DNA from: Thalassolituus sp.
GTDB taxonomy: Bacteria > Pseudomonadota > Gammaproteobacteria > Pseudomonadales > Oceanobacteraceae
DNA: 6,543 nucleotides
Assembly (NCBI GenBank): GCA_029212275.1
Contig: JARGOI010000143.1
Coordinates: 1-6,543 of the forward strand
Direction: 5' to 3'
Position numbers and translations under genes: made by a program. Below, piece by piece: positions 5,735-6,543 of this stretch. The notes beneath the pieces are model-generated. The model made no database searches. It was not told the DNA's origin and was given only the letters and a program-made list of their open reading frames with translations. Every line of letters starts with the position of its first letter. Position 1 is the stretch's first letter.

Positions 5735-6543
5735 TTACTTCGCACTACTCGATGGCTTCTTTGTCGGTTTGGCTTTCACTTTTTCATTACCTAATTCAGC
5801 AATGGCTTTTAGGCGTGCGATGATTTCGCCGTTAATAGTACCTGCTGGGAATTCACCATTGGCTTTTACGATGCCTGGGTTGCGTTCTAACAATAATTGC
5901 AAAGCTTCATCAACATGACTGACCGCGTAGATATGAAATTTTCCTGCGGCAACGGCGTCGGTGACGGCTTTATCTAAAATTAAATTACGGGTGTTCGAAT
6001 GCGGAATTATAACGCCTTGGCTACCAGTTAATCCTCGTGCGTCGCACAGTCGGAAAAAGCCTTCGATTTTTTCGTTCACACCGCCAATCGCTTGAACTTC
6101 GCCGTATTGGTTCACGGAACCCGTGATGGCGTAGCTTTGTGCTATGGGCGCTTTAATTAACGCAGAAATTAAGCAAGTGAGTTCTGCCAGCGAGGCACTA
6201 TCACCATCGACATAGCCATAGGATTGTTCCATGGCTATATGAGCAGAAATGGCGAGCGGAAATTTCTGTGCATAACGATTGCCCAAAAATCCACTTAAAA
6301 TCATCACACCTTTCGAGTGAATCGCCTGACCCAATGATACTTCGCGTTCGATATCGACCACGCCTTTACTGCCTGGATAAACTGTACAAGTAATGCGTGC
6401 TGGCGAACCAAAGCTGGTATCGCCCAAGGACATGACAGTTAAACCGTTAATTTTACCAACGGCATGACCGCTGGTTTCAAGTAACACAGTGCCTTCGAGC
6501 ATTTGTTCAAACAGTTTGTCGTAAACACGACCTGTGCGTTCTT
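5735..6543 (-). CDS. LonB-like ATP-dependent protease, C-terminal proteolytic domain (5' partial)
   Basis: The frame is open through the right edge of the window. Upstream of the first internal ATG (6500-6502) it continues as ERTGRVYDKLFEQ, so that ATG is internal. About 269 residues are visible. They form a Lon-type (S16) protease domain with the Ser-Lys dyad: Ser in 'YVDGDSASLAEL' (codon 6197-6199) and Lys in 'IGGVNEKIEGF' (codon 6068-6070). Other family signatures are 'INGLTVMSLGD', 'IDIEREV'-like 'VDIEREVSLGQAIHSKGVMILSGFL', and 'ARGLTGSQGVIIP'. These resemble the roughly 800-residue AAA-plus-Lon-C proteins of Pseudomonas and relatives, not housekeeping Lon, in which the Ser motif is PKDGPSAG. 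The ATPase part must lie outside the window. The C-terminus ends in a lysine-rich tail (KVKAKPTKKPSSSAK), probably disordered. Likely a cytoplasmic protein-degrading enzyme. Confidence 0.92.
   Translation of the reverse strand, partial: ERTGRVYDKLFEQMLEGTVLLETSGHAVGKINGLTVMSLGDTSFGSPARITCTVYPGSKGVVDIEREVSLGQAIHSKGVMILSGFLGNRYAQKFPLAISAHIAMEQSYGYVDGDSASLAELTCLISALIKAPIAQSYAITGSVNQYGEVQAIGGVNEKIEGFFRLCDARGLTGSQGVIIPHSNTRNLILDKAVTDAVAAGKFHIYAVSHVDEALQLLLERNPGIVKANGEFPAGTINGEIIARLKAIAELGNEKVKAKPTKKPSSSAK

Overview
The window looks like chromosomal DNA from an AT-rich proteobacterium, most likely a gammaproteobacterium. The basis is the protein families (a DctM-type TRAP permease, a LonB-like AAA-associated protease, a chalcone-isomerase-like secreted protein, DUF1330 and DMP19/DUF4375 proteins), good Shine-Dalgarno sequences and GTAG-headed palindromic (REP-like) repeats. 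The genus cannot be named from what is visible. There is no tRNA, rRNA, CRISPR array, transposase or phage gene.

Layout, left to right. (1) 2-418 (+) is the 3' part of a strongly acidic DMP19/DUF4375 family gene that begins before the window. (2) 696-1262 (+) encodes a secreted chalcone-isomerase-like protein with its own SD and a plausible promoter. (3) 1263-1718 is a very AT-rich, gene-free leader with a good sigma-70-like promoter about 120 bp before the next gene. (4) 1725-3851 (+) encodes a large, divergent TRAP-type permease with an extra periplasmic N-terminal domain and no partner TRAP genes beside it. (5) A bidirectional terminator (3881-3910) separates it from the convergent gene 3915-4793 (-), a cytoplasmic metallo-beta-lactamase-fold hydrolase with a full metal-ligand set. 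(6) A 185-bp divergent promoter region carrying a perfect 15-bp palindrome lies between that gene and 4979-5278 (+), a DUF1330 protein. (7) 5351-5730 is a repeat cluster: one inverted REP-like element, one decayed half element, and a direct tandem array of four elements at an exact 78-bp period. (8) 5735-6543 (-) is the C-terminal proteolytic domain of a LonB-like protease whose N-terminal part lies beyond the window. Its stop codon sits only 4 bp from the last repeat.

The genes do not form one pathway or operon. Each appears to be its own transcription unit: a transporter, a secreted lipid or flavonoid-fold protein, a hydrolase, a small ABM-fold protein and a protease. The most unusual content is the REP-like array packed between two convergent 3' ends, including hints that it has spread into the 3' end of the lon-like gene, and the sequence-divergent orphan TRAP permease. 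I see no convincing evidence of a wholly new defence or mobile system here.
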